The translations under genes and the position numbers were made by a program. From Rhizobiales bacterium TNE-4 (lineage in GTDB: Bacteria > Pseudomonadota > Alphaproteobacteria > Rhizobiales > Beijerinckiaceae): DNA of 64,000 nt. A model generated the notes under the pieces. It saw only the letters and a list, made by a program, of their open reading frames with translations. It ran no database searches and was not told where the DNA came from. The DNA is taken from contig JAHRCV010000001.1 in assembly GCA_019083985.1 (NCBI GenBank), forward strand, positions 620,001 to 684,000, in the 5' to 3' direction. Shown one piece after another: positions 36,747 to 45,756 of the stretch. Within the stretch, counting starts at the first letter, position 1. Each line of letters starts with the position of its first letter.

Positions 36747-37694
36747 ATGTCCCCCCTCTGGTTGCTGCGCCGCATCGCGGGTCTTCTGTTCGCGCTCGTT
36801 GCAGCAAGCGCGATCGTTTTCGTCCTGATGGATTTACTGCCCGGCGATCCTGCCGAAATCATGCTCGGCACCAATGCGCGGCCTGATACGCTTGCCGCTT
36901 TGCGGGCCGAGATGGGCCTCGATCGACCAGCACTCATCCGTTACGCCGATTGGGCCTTGGGCCTTTTGCGTGGCGATTTTGGTCGGAGCCTCACTTATTC
37001 TGTGCCCGTCGCCGAATTGGTGCAGGAGCGGCTCGCCGTCACGCTGCCGCTGGCCATGATGGCGATTGCGCTCACCCTCTTCATCGCTTTACCGCTGGGT
37101 GCATTTGCCGCTTCACGCCGTAAAAGCCTGACCGATTCAACGATCATCGCCGTCACGCAACTCGGTGTCGCGATCCCGAATTTCTGGTTCGCGATGATGT
37201 TGGTGCTGGTGTTTGCCATCAGCTGGCGACTATTGCCATCCGGTGGTTTCCCCGGCTGGTCAGCAGGCCCGTCAGCGATCCTCGCCTTGATCCTGCCTGC
37301 GATTGCGCTCGCTTTGCCGCAAGCCGCCATTCTCACCCGCGTGATGCGCTCCTCATTATTGGAGACGCTTGGCGAAGATTATGTTCGGACTGCGCGCGCG
37401 AAAGGTCTCACCCGCGCCGAAGCGCTCCGCCGCCATGCCTTCCGCAATGCGCTCATTCCTGTGCTTACCATTCTCGGATTGCAATTCTCGTTTCTGATTG
37501 CGGGCACGGTCGTCATCGAGAATGTGTTCTCGTTGCCCGGGTTGGGACGGCTGATATTTCAAGCCATCAACCAGCGCGATCTTGTTGTCGTCCGTAGCGT
37601 CGTCATGCTCCTGATCGCGAGCATTATCGTGATCAATTTCTGTGTTGATCTCGCTTATGCGCTGGTGGATCCGCGCCTCAGGGGGCGGTCATGA
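36747..37694 (+). CDS. Peptide-type ABC transporter permease (DppB-like)
   Basis: The protein has 315 residues with an N-terminal helix followed by the large periplasmic loop typical of DppB (AEIMLGTNARPDTLAALRAE). About five further helices follow, and the ATPase-contact EAA loop reads DYVRTARAKGLTRAEALRRH. It starts 20 bases after the binding-protein stop and overlaps the second permease by four bases. It forms one half of the membrane channel. Confidence 0.92.
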   Translation: MSPLWLLRRIAGLLFALVAASAIVFVLMDLLPGDPAEIMLGTNARPDTLAALRAEMGLDRPALIRYADWALGLLRGDFGRSLTYSVPVAELVQERLAVTLPLAMMAIALTLFIALPLGAFAASRRKSLTDSTIIAVTQLGVAIPNFWFAMMLVLVFAISWRLLPSGGFPGWSAGPSAILALILPAIALALPQAAILTRVMRSSLLETLGEDYVRTARAKGLTRAEALRRHAFRNALIPVLTILGLQFSFLIAGTVVIENVFSLPGLGRLIFQAINQRDLVVVRSVVMLLIASIIVINFCVDLAYALVDPRLRGRS

Positions 37695-38536
37695 GCGCGC
37701 TCACACGGCCATCATCCAGCGCCGCGCATCCAAGCCTGTGGTTTGGCGCGGCAATGACCGCTATCGTCGTCTTGATCGCGCTCGTCTCCTTGGTCTGGAC
37801 ACCGCAAGATCCGACGGCCATGGAGATGACACAACGTCTGCAAGGACCATCTGCACTGCATTGGCTTGGCACGGATCGTTTCGGTCGCGATGTGTTGTCA
37901 ATGGCGATGGCGGGTGCGGCCATTTCCTTGCAAGTCTCATTTGTGGCGATTGCGTTTGGGATGGCGCTTGGCGTACCGCTCGGTCTTTTCGCAGCCATGC
38001 GTGGCGGCGTGCTGGATGAAGCGGCGATGCGCATGTCCGACTTGATCTTTGCCTTTCCAGCGCTGCTGACGGCCATCATGTTACGAGAATTGTTTGGGCC
38101 GGGCGCGCTCAACGCCATGATCGCGATTGGTATCTTCAACGTGCCAGTTTTCGCGCGCGTGACGTACGGCGCGGCTCTGTCGCTACGGACGCGCGATTTC
38201 GTGACGGCGTCACGCCTTGCGGGCAAGAGCGAGACGCTGATCGCGCTCGATCATATTCTGCCAAATGTCTTGCCGCTGTTGATTGTGCAGGCGACGATCC
38301 AATTATCTCTCGGCATTCTCGCCGAAGCGGCCCTCTCGTATATGGGGTTGGGCGTGCAACCGCCCGCACCCAGCTGGGGCCGCATGCTGAACGATGCGCA
38401 GACGCTGATGGCGGTGGCACCGCGCCTTGCCCTCGTGCCCGGGCTTTGCATTGTCTTCACCGTGCTCGGCCTCAACCTCTTGGGTGATGGCTTACGCGAC
38501 AAGCTCGACCCGCGCCTGCGTCGGAGGCAGGCATGA
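37691..38536 (+). CDS. Peptide-type ABC transporter permease (DppC-like)
   Basis: The protein has 281 residues, with the LGTDRFGRDVLS motif near residue 55 that marks DppC/OppC permeases, and the EAA loop DFVTASRLAGKSETLIALDH. It has six predicted helices. It overlaps both the preceding permease and the following ATPase by four bases each and pairs with the DppB-like protein. The N-terminal tail is short and polar, as usual. Confidence 0.92.
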   Translation: MSALTRPSSSAAHPSLWFGAAMTAIVVLIALVSLVWTPQDPTAMEMTQRLQGPSALHWLGTDRFGRDVLSMAMAGAAISLQVSFVAIAFGMALGVPLGLFAAMRGGVLDEAAMRMSDLIFAFPALLTAIMLRELFGPGALNAMIAIGIFNVPVFARVTYGAALSLRTRDFVTASRLAGKSETLIALDHILPNVLPLLIVQATIQLSLGILAEAALSYMGLGVQPPAPSWGRMLNDAQTLMAVAPRLALVPGLCIVFTVLGLNLLGDGLRDKLDPRLRRRQA

Positions 38537-40137
38537 CGTTGCTAGTCCTCGACGATCTCGTAGCGACATTGGATGGTGCTGCCTTGTTGCGCGGCGTCAA
38601 TTTGCGCGTGGCGCAAGGTGAGATCGTTGGGCTCGTCGGGGAGTCTGGTTCCGGCAAATCGATGACGGCGCTGGCCATCATGCAGCTTTTGCCAGAGCGC
38701 ACAGCAAGCACCGGCCAGATTTTGTTTGGTGGTCGTGACCTGACGCAGACGGCCGAGGCCGCGATGTGCGCTATCCGCGGCCGCGATATCGGATTGATTT
38801 TCCAAGAGCCGATGACAGCGTTGAACCCGCTCAAGACAGTCGGTGATCAGATTGCCGAAAGCTTCATGCTGCATGAAGGGCTCGCCTACGCTGAAGCGCT
38901 CGACAAGACGCGCGCCGCCATGGATCGTGTCGGCCTTGCTGATATTCCGGCCACGCGCTATCCGCATGAATTATCAGGCGGCCAGCGCCAGCGTATCGTC
39001 ATCGCCATGGCGATTGCCTGTCGCCCCAAGCTTATCATCGCGGATGAGCCGACAAGCGCGCTCGATGTCACAACACAAGCGCAGATCCTTGATCTGCTGC
39101 GTAGCATCACGCGTGAGAGTGGCGCGGCTCTGTTGTTGATTTCGCACGATCTGGCTGTTGTTGCCTCCATGGCTGATCGTATTGCGGTGATGAAAGATGG
39201 CCGCATCGTTGAAGAGGGCGCAACACGCAGCTTTTTCGGTGCCATGCGCGATCCTTATGCGCACGCACTTTATGAGGCGTCCGTGCATCGCCCGGCGCGG
39301 CAGCCGATGATGAACAAGACGGCGCCTTTCTTTGTGGCTGAGAATTGCACGCGGCTTTATCGCAAACCGTCCTTGTTTCGCGCAGATCCCCAGCCCTTGC
39401 GCGCCGTCGATCATGTCTCGCTTGCGCTTTCCCCGGGTGAGAGTGTGGGGCTCGTCGGTGAATCGGGGTCCGGCAAATCAACCTTGGCCCGCGCCTTACT
39501 CGGACTGGATCCGCTTGATCAAGGGACCCTGACGCTGGATGGCGTCGTCCTTGATCCTGCACGCAAGCAAGATCGCCTGCGACTGCGACGCAAGGTGCAA
39601 CTTGTTTTCCAAGATCCGTATTCTTCGTTCGATCCACGTCGGACGATTGGTTGGAGCATGACCGAGGCTCTTGGCCATCTGACAGAGCCGGTCTCTGAGA
39701 GCGATAAGGCGCGGCGTGTCGCGGCCTTGCTCGAGCAGGTCGGATTGGCACCCGATTTCGCCGGCCGCTTTCCGCATGAAATGTCTGGCGGTCAACGCCA
39801 ACGGGCGGCGATTGCCCGCGCCTTGATGACCGATCCTGAGTTGATCGTGCTCGATGAACCGGTTTCGGCGCTTGATGTGTCGATCCGTGCCCGCATTCTC
39901 GATCTTCTCGCCGATCTGCAGGCGCAGCATTCGGTGACTTATCTTTTCATCACGCATGATCTGACATTGTTACGTGCCGTCACAGATCGCACTTTGGTGA
40001 TGCAGAAGGGAAAAATCGTCGAAGAAGGGCCAACAGCCCGGCTGCTCGATGAGCCGCAGCATCCTTATACGCAGGCGCTGGTGGCTGCTTCGCCCGATCT
40101 CCCGGCTCATGTGGCCGGTCTGCAATCGGACGTGTGA
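38533..40137 (+). CDS. Fused double ABC ATPase (DppD-DppF type)
   Basis: This 534-residue protein has two complete nucleotide-binding domains in tandem. Domain 1 has Walker A GESGSGKSMT (about residues 36-45), signature LSGGQRQR and Walker B IIADEPTSALD. Domain 2 has GESGSGKSTL (about 314-323), MSGGQRQR and IVLDEPVSALD. A short oligopeptide-ABC C-terminal motif (HPYTQALV) ends domain 2. A single fused protein replaces the separate DppD and DppF. It energises the importer encoded just upstream and ends the operon. Confidence 0.94.
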   Translation: MTLLVLDDLVATLDGAALLRGVNLRVAQGEIVGLVGESGSGKSMTALAIMQLLPERTASTGQILFGGRDLTQTAEAAMCAIRGRDIGLIFQEPMTALNPLKTVGDQIAESFMLHEGLAYAEALDKTRAAMDRVGLADIPATRYPHELSGGQRQRIVIAMAIACRPKLIIADEPTSALDVTTQAQILDLLRSITRESGAALLLISHDLAVVASMADRIAVMKDGRIVEEGATRSFFGAMRDPYAHALYEASVHRPARQPMMNKTAPFFVAENCTRLYRKPSLFRADPQPLRAVDHVSLALSPGESVGLVGESGSGKSTLARALLGLDPLDQGTLTLDGVVLDPARKQDRLRLRRKVQLVFQDPYSSFDPRRTIGWSMTEALGHLTEPVSESDKARRVAALLEQVGLAPDFAGRFPHEMSGGQRQRAAIARALMTDPELIVLDEPVSALDVSIRARILDLLADLQAQHSVTYLFITHDLTLLRAVTDRTLVMQKGKIVEEGPTARLLDEPQHPYTQALVAASPDLPAHVAGLQSDV

Positions 40138-40235
40138 GCGCGGCTCTGGGAACGCTTGTTGCACTGCAGGGTTGCATCGCTACGGGACAGAGCGTCAAAC
40201 TTCCGACCTGATAATTGGGGAAGGCTACTTAGACG

Positions 40236-41888
40236 ATGGCTGCTACCACGGGTTTGCTGCCGCTTCTCGCGGGCATTGTGCTTTTGGTGTGGAGCATCCG
40301 CTTCATCCGCGATCAGGTACTCACCACCTTCGGCGACCGTTTGCGGGCGATCCTACGGCAGGTCGGCCAGTCGAGTTTTTTGTCGTCTCTCATGGGCATC
40401 GTGATGGCGGCCGCGCTCCAAAGTGGAGCAGCGGCGAGCCTGATCGTCACCGCCTTCGCTGAACGCGCGTTCCTGTCGAGCAGCGCGGCCGTGGCGTCGG
40501 TCTTCGGGGCCGATTTGGGCTCGGCCATCATGGTGCAATTGCTGTCTCTTCGTGGTGCGGCTTTGGCGCCGCTTCTGCTTGCCTGCGGTGGCGCCGTAGC
40601 GCTCGGCCTCTTGCGCGAAACGATGAAGCCTTATGGCGCGATCGTGTTTGGCTTCGGCCTTGTGATGTCAGCGTTGGGCATGATTGGGGCGGCGCTCTCG
40701 GGCGTCGCGCAAGAGCCGCTTTTTGTGGCCGTGCTCGAGCGGATCGGCGGCGAACCTCTGATAGCGGTGGGCGTGGGTGCGCTGTTGACGCTCGTTCTGC
40801 ATTCGAGCGTCGCGATGATCTTGGCGCTGGCAGCGCTTGCCGGCACTGGTGCGCTTGATTTCTTTGCCTGTCTCTATCTCGTCCTTGGGGCCAATATCGG
40901 CTCCTCGCTCATCCCGTTGATGCTCTCGATGCGCGCTGGTCCACCTACACGGCGCGTTCTCGTTGCCAATCTCGTCGGGCGCGCAGGCATGGCCTTGGCG
41001 TTTGGGCTAGCCGTCACTTACTGGCCGCACCTGCTGAAATTGTGGACGGTGCAACCAGCCCGCTTCGTGGTCGATCTGCATCTTCTGTTCAACGTGGCCA
41101 TTGCCCTGATCGGCCTGCCGACGGCGCGTCCGTTGGCTGCATTGCTTGAAAAGATCTGGCCCGATGCAGAAAATGATGAGAGCCGCATCAAGGTGCAGCA
41201 TCTCGACGAGAAGGCGCTGTCATCCCCGGCTTTGGCATTAGCGGGCGCGGCGCGAGAGGCTTTGCGTGTGGCTGATCGTGTCGAGCGCATGCTTGATGCT
41301 GCGATGCGCTATTTCAAGAACCATGATCGCGCGAGCGAACAGGAATTGCGTACGCTCGACGATGAGGTCGATTTTCTCCAAGAAGAGATCAAGCTCTATC
41401 TGGCCCGTCTGGGCGGCAGCCATCTCGAAGAGGCCGATCGGGCGCGTGCGTTTGAATTGATTTTGTTCACAACCAATCTCGAACATGCGGGCGATATTAT
41501 CGACAAGAGCCTCGTGCCCTTGGCGCGTAAGCAGGCCCGGCTTGGTGTCCGCTTCTCAGAGGAAGGCTGGCGTGACATTAAGCAGATGCACGCTGCCGTC
41601 AGCGCGCAGATGCAATTTGCGATGATGCTGTTCTTCTCGCCCGATCTCGACAAGGCGCGCAAATTGGTCGCCGCAAAGGATGAAATTCGCGACCGCGAGC
41701 GCATTGCTATGCGGTCCCATCTCGAACGCTTGGAGCGCGGCACGCCCGAGACGATTGCCACGAGCGCGCTGCATCTTGATATTTTGCGGGATCTGAAACG
41801 CATCAGCGCGCATCTGACCGCCATTGCCTATCCGGTGCTCGAGCGCTCCGGGCAGATTCTGGGAACCAGATTGCGCGCTGTGGATTGA
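40236..41888 (+). CDS. Na/Pi-cotransporter family protein with PhoU-like C-terminus
   Basis: The 550-residue product has about nine helices in residues 1-310 with the two inverted-repeat motifs of the NptA/PNaS family. The first reads QSGAAAS (62-68) instead of the usual QSSSATT, and the second is LHSSVAM. From about residue 340 the C-terminal part is helical and PhoU-like (two three-helix bundles). The family imports phosphate with sodium, or acts as an accessory regulator. It has a GGGAAGG ribosome site and stands 98 bases after the ABC operon. No Pho box is evident upstream. Confidence 0.87.
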   Translation: MAATTGLLPLLAGIVLLVWSIRFIRDQVLTTFGDRLRAILRQVGQSSFLSSLMGIVMAAALQSGAAASLIVTAFAERAFLSSSAAVASVFGADLGSAIMVQLLSLRGAALAPLLLACGGAVALGLLRETMKPYGAIVFGFGLVMSALGMIGAALSGVAQEPLFVAVLERIGGEPLIAVGVGALLTLVLHSSVAMILALAALAGTGALDFFACLYLVLGANIGSSLIPLMLSMRAGPPTRRVLVANLVGRAGMALAFGLAVTYWPHLLKLWTVQPARFVVDLHLLFNVAIALIGLPTARPLAALLEKIWPDAENDESRIKVQHLDEKALSSPALALAGAAREALRVADRVERMLDAAMRYFKNHDRASEQELRTLDDEVDFLQEEIKLYLARLGGSHLEEADRARAFELILFTTNLEHAGDIIDKSLVPLARKQARLGVRFSEEGWRDIKQMHAAVSAQMQFAMMLFFSPDLDKARKLVAAKDEIRDRERIAMRSHLERLERGTPETIATSALHLDILRDLKRISAHLTAIAYPVLERSGQILGTRLRAVD

Positions 41889-42803
41889 TCAGGCCGGCGG
41901 TGTCCAGCCTTTTGGCAGGCGCGGGCGCGGGATATCAGCCATGTCGCACATGGCGTCGCCCATGGCCGAGAAATCCGAACCGCCATGGCCCGTGGCGCGC
42001 GCCATCGAGAACATTTCGCGTGCGGCGGCGGCCACAGGGAGCGGCACTTTCATCGCATTGGCTGCCTGCAGGATCAGCGTCAGATCCTTGTGCGCGAGAT
42101 CGATGGTGAAGCCCGGTGAGGAATCGTCCGCAAGCGCCTTGTTCGGCCAGTTGATCCGCAACTGACCATTGGTGGCCGTGGTGCCATAGAGCACCGAGAG
42201 CGTCTTCGTCAGATCGAGACCGAAACGCTGCGACAGCGCGAGCGCCTCCGCGTTCAACTGGCAAGAAACAACCGCCAGGTAATTGTTGACGAGCTTCATC
42301 CGCATGCCAGCGCCAGCCGGTCCGCAATGATGGATCGTTGTGCCCATCGCTTCGAGCATCGGTTTCACGCGGGCGAAATCGGCATCGCTGCCGCCCACCA
42401 TAAACAGGCATTCGCCGCGATCGGCGTGCTGCGCAAGCCGTCCCACCGGGGCATCGACGAAGCCGACGCCTTTCTCGGCACAGAGCGCTGCGATCTTGTC
42501 GGTCACAAGCGGGTCGACCGTGCTCATGTCAACAACAATGCCGCCGGGCTTCAGATGGGCGAGCACGCCATCAGCGCCAGCGATTACCTCTTCCACTTCC
42601 TTGGGGCCTGGCAGCATCGTGTAGACGATGTCGCTTGCGGCTGCGACGCCGGCCACACCATTGCCGCGCCGGGCGCCTTCGGCTTCAAGCGCCTTGATCG
42701 CATCCGCATTGATATCGTGAACCGTCAGTTCAAAACCCTTCCGGCGCATATTGATCGCCATCGGGCGGCCCATCCGGCCAAGGCCGATAAAGCCTGCTCG
42801 CAT
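41889..42803 (-). CDS. Beta-hydroxyacid dehydrogenase, YihU (sulfolactaldehyde reductase)-like
   Basis: The product has 304 residues from the ATG at 42803, with a GGGAGG site; an upstream extension to 42905 lacks any fold. The Rossmann motif is GLGRMGRPMA, and catalytic Lys170 lies in MKLVNNY. The substrate loop reads DAPVGRLAQ (P119-V120-G121-R122), whereas ordinary 3-hydroxyisobutyrate dehydrogenases have PVSGG. PVGR, INWPNKAL and FTIDLAHKDL match, from memory, E. coli YihU, which reduces 3-sulfolactaldehyde to DHPS. The YihU residue Ser178 appears as Ala here. Alternatives are tartronate semialdehyde or succinic semialdehyde reductase. Confidence 0.75.
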   Translation of the reverse strand: MRAGFIGLGRMGRPMAINMRRKGFELTVHDINADAIKALEAEGARRGNGVAGVAAASDIVYTMLPGPKEVEEVIAGADGVLAHLKPGGIVVDMSTVDPLVTDKIAALCAEKGVGFVDAPVGRLAQHADRGECLFMVGGSDADFARVKPMLEAMGTTIHHCGPAGAGMRMKLVNNYLAVVSCQLNAEALALSQRFGLDLTKTLSVLYGTTATNGQLRINWPNKALADDSSPGFTIDLAHKDLTLILQAANAMKVPLPVAAAAREMFSMARATGHGGSDFSAMGDAMCDMADIPRPRLPKGWTPPA

Positions 42804-43016
42804 TGCAAATTCCTCCCTTGTTCCGCCGACATGCGGCGGTTGGGCGCGAGAGTCCGGTTTCTTGAAGGCGGATGCAAGGCCTCTGTTGGCTTTGCCGCCT
42901 TGCACCCGTCACAGGGCTAGGTTCACGGCGCGCTTGTGCGGTGCAGCAAGCCTATTGCATCGCAAGGTTGTCATGAGGGTGCAAACCCGGTTTCCCTGTC
43001 GGCAGGGGGAATCGTG

Positions 43017-43448
43017 ATGGGATGGTTCAAGCGGGCGGCTGGGTGGCAGCGGCTCTGGCTGTTGGTGAGCGTGGCGCTTTTGGCGGCCGGCGTCGTCTGG
43101 CTGCCGGGTGTGATTGAAAAAGATGCGCTCGGACGTTTGGCCGAGCAGCGGGCCCGTGTCGTCGCTGAATTCGATCTGCCGGTGTGCGAACCGGTGCGCA
43201 GCATTCCTTACACGGTACTGCCGCCGATCCCCGCCGGTGCACCATGCTATGACATCTATGTCTGGCGAAAGACGGTCACGGAAAAACTGCCGCTCATTCC
43301 CAATCACGTCCTTTTCCCGATGGACGCGCGCCGCCGTGAGATTTGGCTCGAAGGGGCGCTGAAGGGCACGGCGTTTGCTGCGCTTGTCTCAGCGCTTCTT
43401 TATGGCGTCCTGCGCAGTCGCCATCGCGGCCGCGCAATGCAGCAATGA
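43017..43448 (+). CDS. Small membrane protein of unknown function
   Basis: The protein has about 143 residues from the ATG at 43017, with a GGGGGA ribosome site; the frame is open from 42936 without a better start. Membrane helices lie near residues 14-33 and 113-130. The roughly 80-residue loop between them would be periplasmic and holds two cysteines (CEPVRS and APCYD), a possible disulfide. I do not recognise the family. The 213 bases before it show no convincing promoter or RNA. It may be co-transcribed with the EamA gene 80 bases downstream. Confidence 0.6.
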   Translation: MGWFKRAAGWQRLWLLVSVALLAAGVVWLPGVIEKDALGRLAEQRARVVAEFDLPVCEPVRSIPYTVLPPIPAGAPCYDIYVWRKTVTEKLPLIPNHVLFPMDARRREIWLEGALKGTAFAALVSALLYGVLRSRHRGRAMQQ

Positions 43449-43528
43449 ATTCCGCTGCCTTGTCGAATCGTCTCCTGCTTGGTCGAACCAACACGCTCGC
43501 GCTTTTTTCGGCGCCGGAGGGTGGTTGA

Positions 43529-44395
43529 GTGTCGGCACCGTCGCAGCGTGACAAGTTTTTGGGCGTCGGCCTTGTGGTCGCCGCCACCATGGCATTCGCG
43601 ACCTCCGATCTTTTGACCAAGCTCGTTGTTGGCGAGATCAATCCCTTTGTCATCGTCTGGTGTCGCTTCGTGACATTTGCGGCGATGACGCTGCCCTTTC
43701 TCTGGCGCAAGCCCGTGGTCTCGCTGTTTCAAACGCAAAGTCTGCTGATGCAATCGTTGCGGGGGCTCGGTGCACTGGGCAGTGCGATCCTGTTCACCTC
43801 GAGCCTGATGTTCATTCCGCTCGCCGATGCGGCGGCCATTGGCTTCGTCTCACCGCTGTTCGTCGTATTGCTGTCCGCGCTCTTCCTTGGCGAACGCGTG
43901 ACACCAGCGCATGCGCTCGCCGCACTTGCCGGATTTTGCGGTGTTCTGCTTATCGTCAAGCCGGGCAGCGGCCAGTTTGGTTGGACATCGCTGATCCCGC
44001 TTGTCTCCGCCTTGTGCTGGGCCGTCGCATTGATCTGCACCCGCCAGATGAGCACGCGCGAAAGTCGCCGGGTCACGGCCGCTTTCACCGCATTGTTCGG
44101 CCTTGCGGGATCAAGTCTGGTCTTGCCCTTCGTGTGGGCGATGCCGCCCGCCCATACGCTGGTGCCGCTCTTGGCGTTGGCGATTATTGGCACGCTTGGC
44201 CATGTTCTCACGGTGGCCGCTTACACCTATTTGCCTGCCTCGCGCTTGGCGCCGCTCTCTTACGTTCAGCTTTTGTGGGTGACAGGCTTGAGCGCGATGT
44301 TCCTTAATGCATGGCCGGGCTTGTGGAGCCTGATCGGCATGGCAATGATCGTCGCAAGCGGGCTTTATATCGCGACCTACCGCGTCAAGATGTGA
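43529..44395 (+). CDS. EamA/DMT-family transporter (first of a tail-to-tail pair)
   Basis: The protein has 288 residues from a GTG preceded by GGAGG. It has ten predicted helices as two EamA repeats, with LVVAATMAFATSDLLTKLVV at the start and the typical GLAAL-like and SPLFVVLLSALFLGERVTP motif at the end of repeat 1. The drug/metabolite family exports amino acids, cofactors or small metabolites, and the substrate is unknown. Its last 11 bases overlap the end of a second EamA gene on the other strand. Confidence 0.9.
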   Translation: MSAPSQRDKFLGVGLVVAATMAFATSDLLTKLVVGEINPFVIVWCRFVTFAAMTLPFLWRKPVVSLFQTQSLLMQSLRGLGALGSAILFTSSLMFIPLADAAAIGFVSPLFVVLLSALFLGERVTPAHALAALAGFCGVLLIVKPGSGQFGWTSLIPLVSALCWAVALICTRQMSTRESRRVTAAFTALFGLAGSSLVLPFVWAMPPAHTLVPLLALAIIGTLGHVLTVAAYTYLPASRLAPLSYVQLLWVTGLSAMFLNAWPGLWSLIGMAMIVASGLYIATYRVKM

Positions 44396-45290
44396 CGCTA
44401 CGCCGGCCGGCAAAAAGACCAAGCACTAGCGCGCACCCCACCACGATCACGAGACCACCCGCGATCTGCATGGCAGTGAGCTTTTCGTCGAGCACCAATG
44501 CTCCGAAGAGAACGGCGACCAAGGTCACGACGAATTCGACACTGATCGCGCGTGTGGCCCCGATCCGCGCGACGAGGCGGAAATATAATAGATAGGTGAT
44601 CGCACTCATCACCCCGCCTGAGATCAGGAGATAGACGAAATCCATCGGCACAGGTGCACGCGGCACCGGGTCGAGCGCAAGGAAGGGCAGCGTCATCAAT
44701 CCGCCCGCTATGAACGCGCCGACTGTGATGTCGGCTGATGGCGTATCACGCAATTTTGCATTGGCATAAACGCTGCCGAAAGCCGCCGACAGTGTCGAAA
44801 ACACCATGGCGATGCAGCCGATCACGAAATCCGCCGTCACCGGCACGGCAGGAAAACCGACAAGCATGGTGACACCGGCTATTCCAAGAAAAAGCCCAAC
44901 CCAGCGTGACCGAGTGAAATGATCTGTGCCAGCGATCACCGCCATCACCATGGAATAAAGCGGGATGGCAGCAACGAAGATTGCAGCCATCGCCGTGCCG
45001 ATCCGCGGCGTGCCATAGGTGAGGCCGAGCAATTGGCCCGCGACCGTGGTGGCGCCCACAACCGCGAGCGGCCACACCCGACCTGCAAACACCATTTTGT
45101 GCCGGACGATGAAGGTGATCAGGGTGAGAACGGCGGCCGCAATGAAGCAACGGAACGCGACGGCGCCAACAGGTCCGAACGCTTCAATATTTTTGAGGAT
45201 GACAACGAAGGAGAGGCCCCATGCAACCGCCAGAAAGGCATAGGAGGCACTATCTTTCGGGCCCATATGGGCAGGAGCAGCGTGCATCAT
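44385..45290 (-). CDS. EamA/DMT-family transporter (second of a tail-to-tail pair)
   Basis: The protein has about 301 residues; ATGs at 45290 and 45287 and a GTG at 45293 are all possible, with no strong ribosome site to decide. Ten helices form two EamA repeats, with FVVILKNIEAFGPVGAVAFR early and ISVEFVVTLVAVLFGALVLD near the end. It starts 9 bases after the stop of the small secreted-protein gene at 45300, on the same strand. The sequence differs clearly from its convergent neighbour, so this is not a recent duplication. Confidence 0.9.
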   Translation of the reverse strand: MMHAAPAHMGPKDSASYAFLAVAWGLSFVVILKNIEAFGPVGAVAFRCFIAAAVLTLITFIVRHKMVFAGRVWPLAVVGATTVAGQLLGLTYGTPRIGTAMAAIFVAAIPLYSMVMAVIAGTDHFTRSRWVGLFLGIAGVTMLVGFPAVPVTADFVIGCIAMVFSTLSAAFGSVYANAKLRDTPSADITVGAFIAGGLMTLPFLALDPVPRAPVPMDFVYLLISGGVMSAITYLLYFRLVARIGATRAISVEFVVTLVAVLFGALVLDEKLTAMQIAGGLVIVVGCALVLGLFAGRRSVTS

Positions 45291-45299
45291 CACACAATG

Positions 45300-45638
45300 T
45301 CAGACGCAGGAATCTTTGCGCTGGTCATTATAGCCAGAGAAATGCAGCGCCCATTTCTCCTTCCCAAAATGGACCAGCACATTTTTGGTGGCGGGGCCCA
45401 GATGCATCATCCCCCAGACCAGGACGCCGTCTTGGTTCGTCTGCACCTTTTCGAGATCGACCGGTTTGGTGAAATCCTTATGCGTCGTCGTCATAGTGTT
45501 GCGCGCTTCATCGAAGGCGAATTCGTATTTCGCCCGCGTCGCGCTATCGGTGCAGGTCAAACGCAGCACTTTTGCTTCGGCTGTCGTCGCAAGCGCGAGA
45601 AGGGCGGTGCAGCCCGCGACAAACGCTGTGATCTTCAT
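45300..45638 (-). CDS. Small secreted protein of unknown function
   Basis: The protein has about 112 residues from the ATG at 45638, with GAGGG eight bases upstream. Residues 1-22 are a signal peptide ending TAEA. The mature part is about 90 residues, rich in beta-prone stretches, and has two cysteines (LRLTCTDS and the penultimate Cys near the end), which could form a disulfide. I do not recognise the family. It is the first gene of a two-gene unit with the EamA transporter. Confidence 0.6.
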   Translation of the reverse strand: MKITAFVAGCTALLALATTAEAKVLRLTCTDSATRAKYEFAFDEARNTMTTTHKDFTKPVDLEKVQTNQDGVLVWGMMHLGPATKNVLVHFGKEKWALHFSGYNDQRKDSCV

Positions 45639-45756
45639 GCCGGACGCCCTCGCAACGCTCATGGTGCTGTTCTTCTAGCCGGTCCATGGGAGGATTCCAT
45701 CCCCTCAGGCAGGCGCCATTTTGCGTCTGGCTGCCAAAAGCCGTAAAAGCCCGCCC

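Noticed and set aside
40138-40235. A Pho box upstream of the Na/Pi-family gene
   Set aside because: No tandem CTGTCAT-like repeats can be found in the 98 bases before the start.
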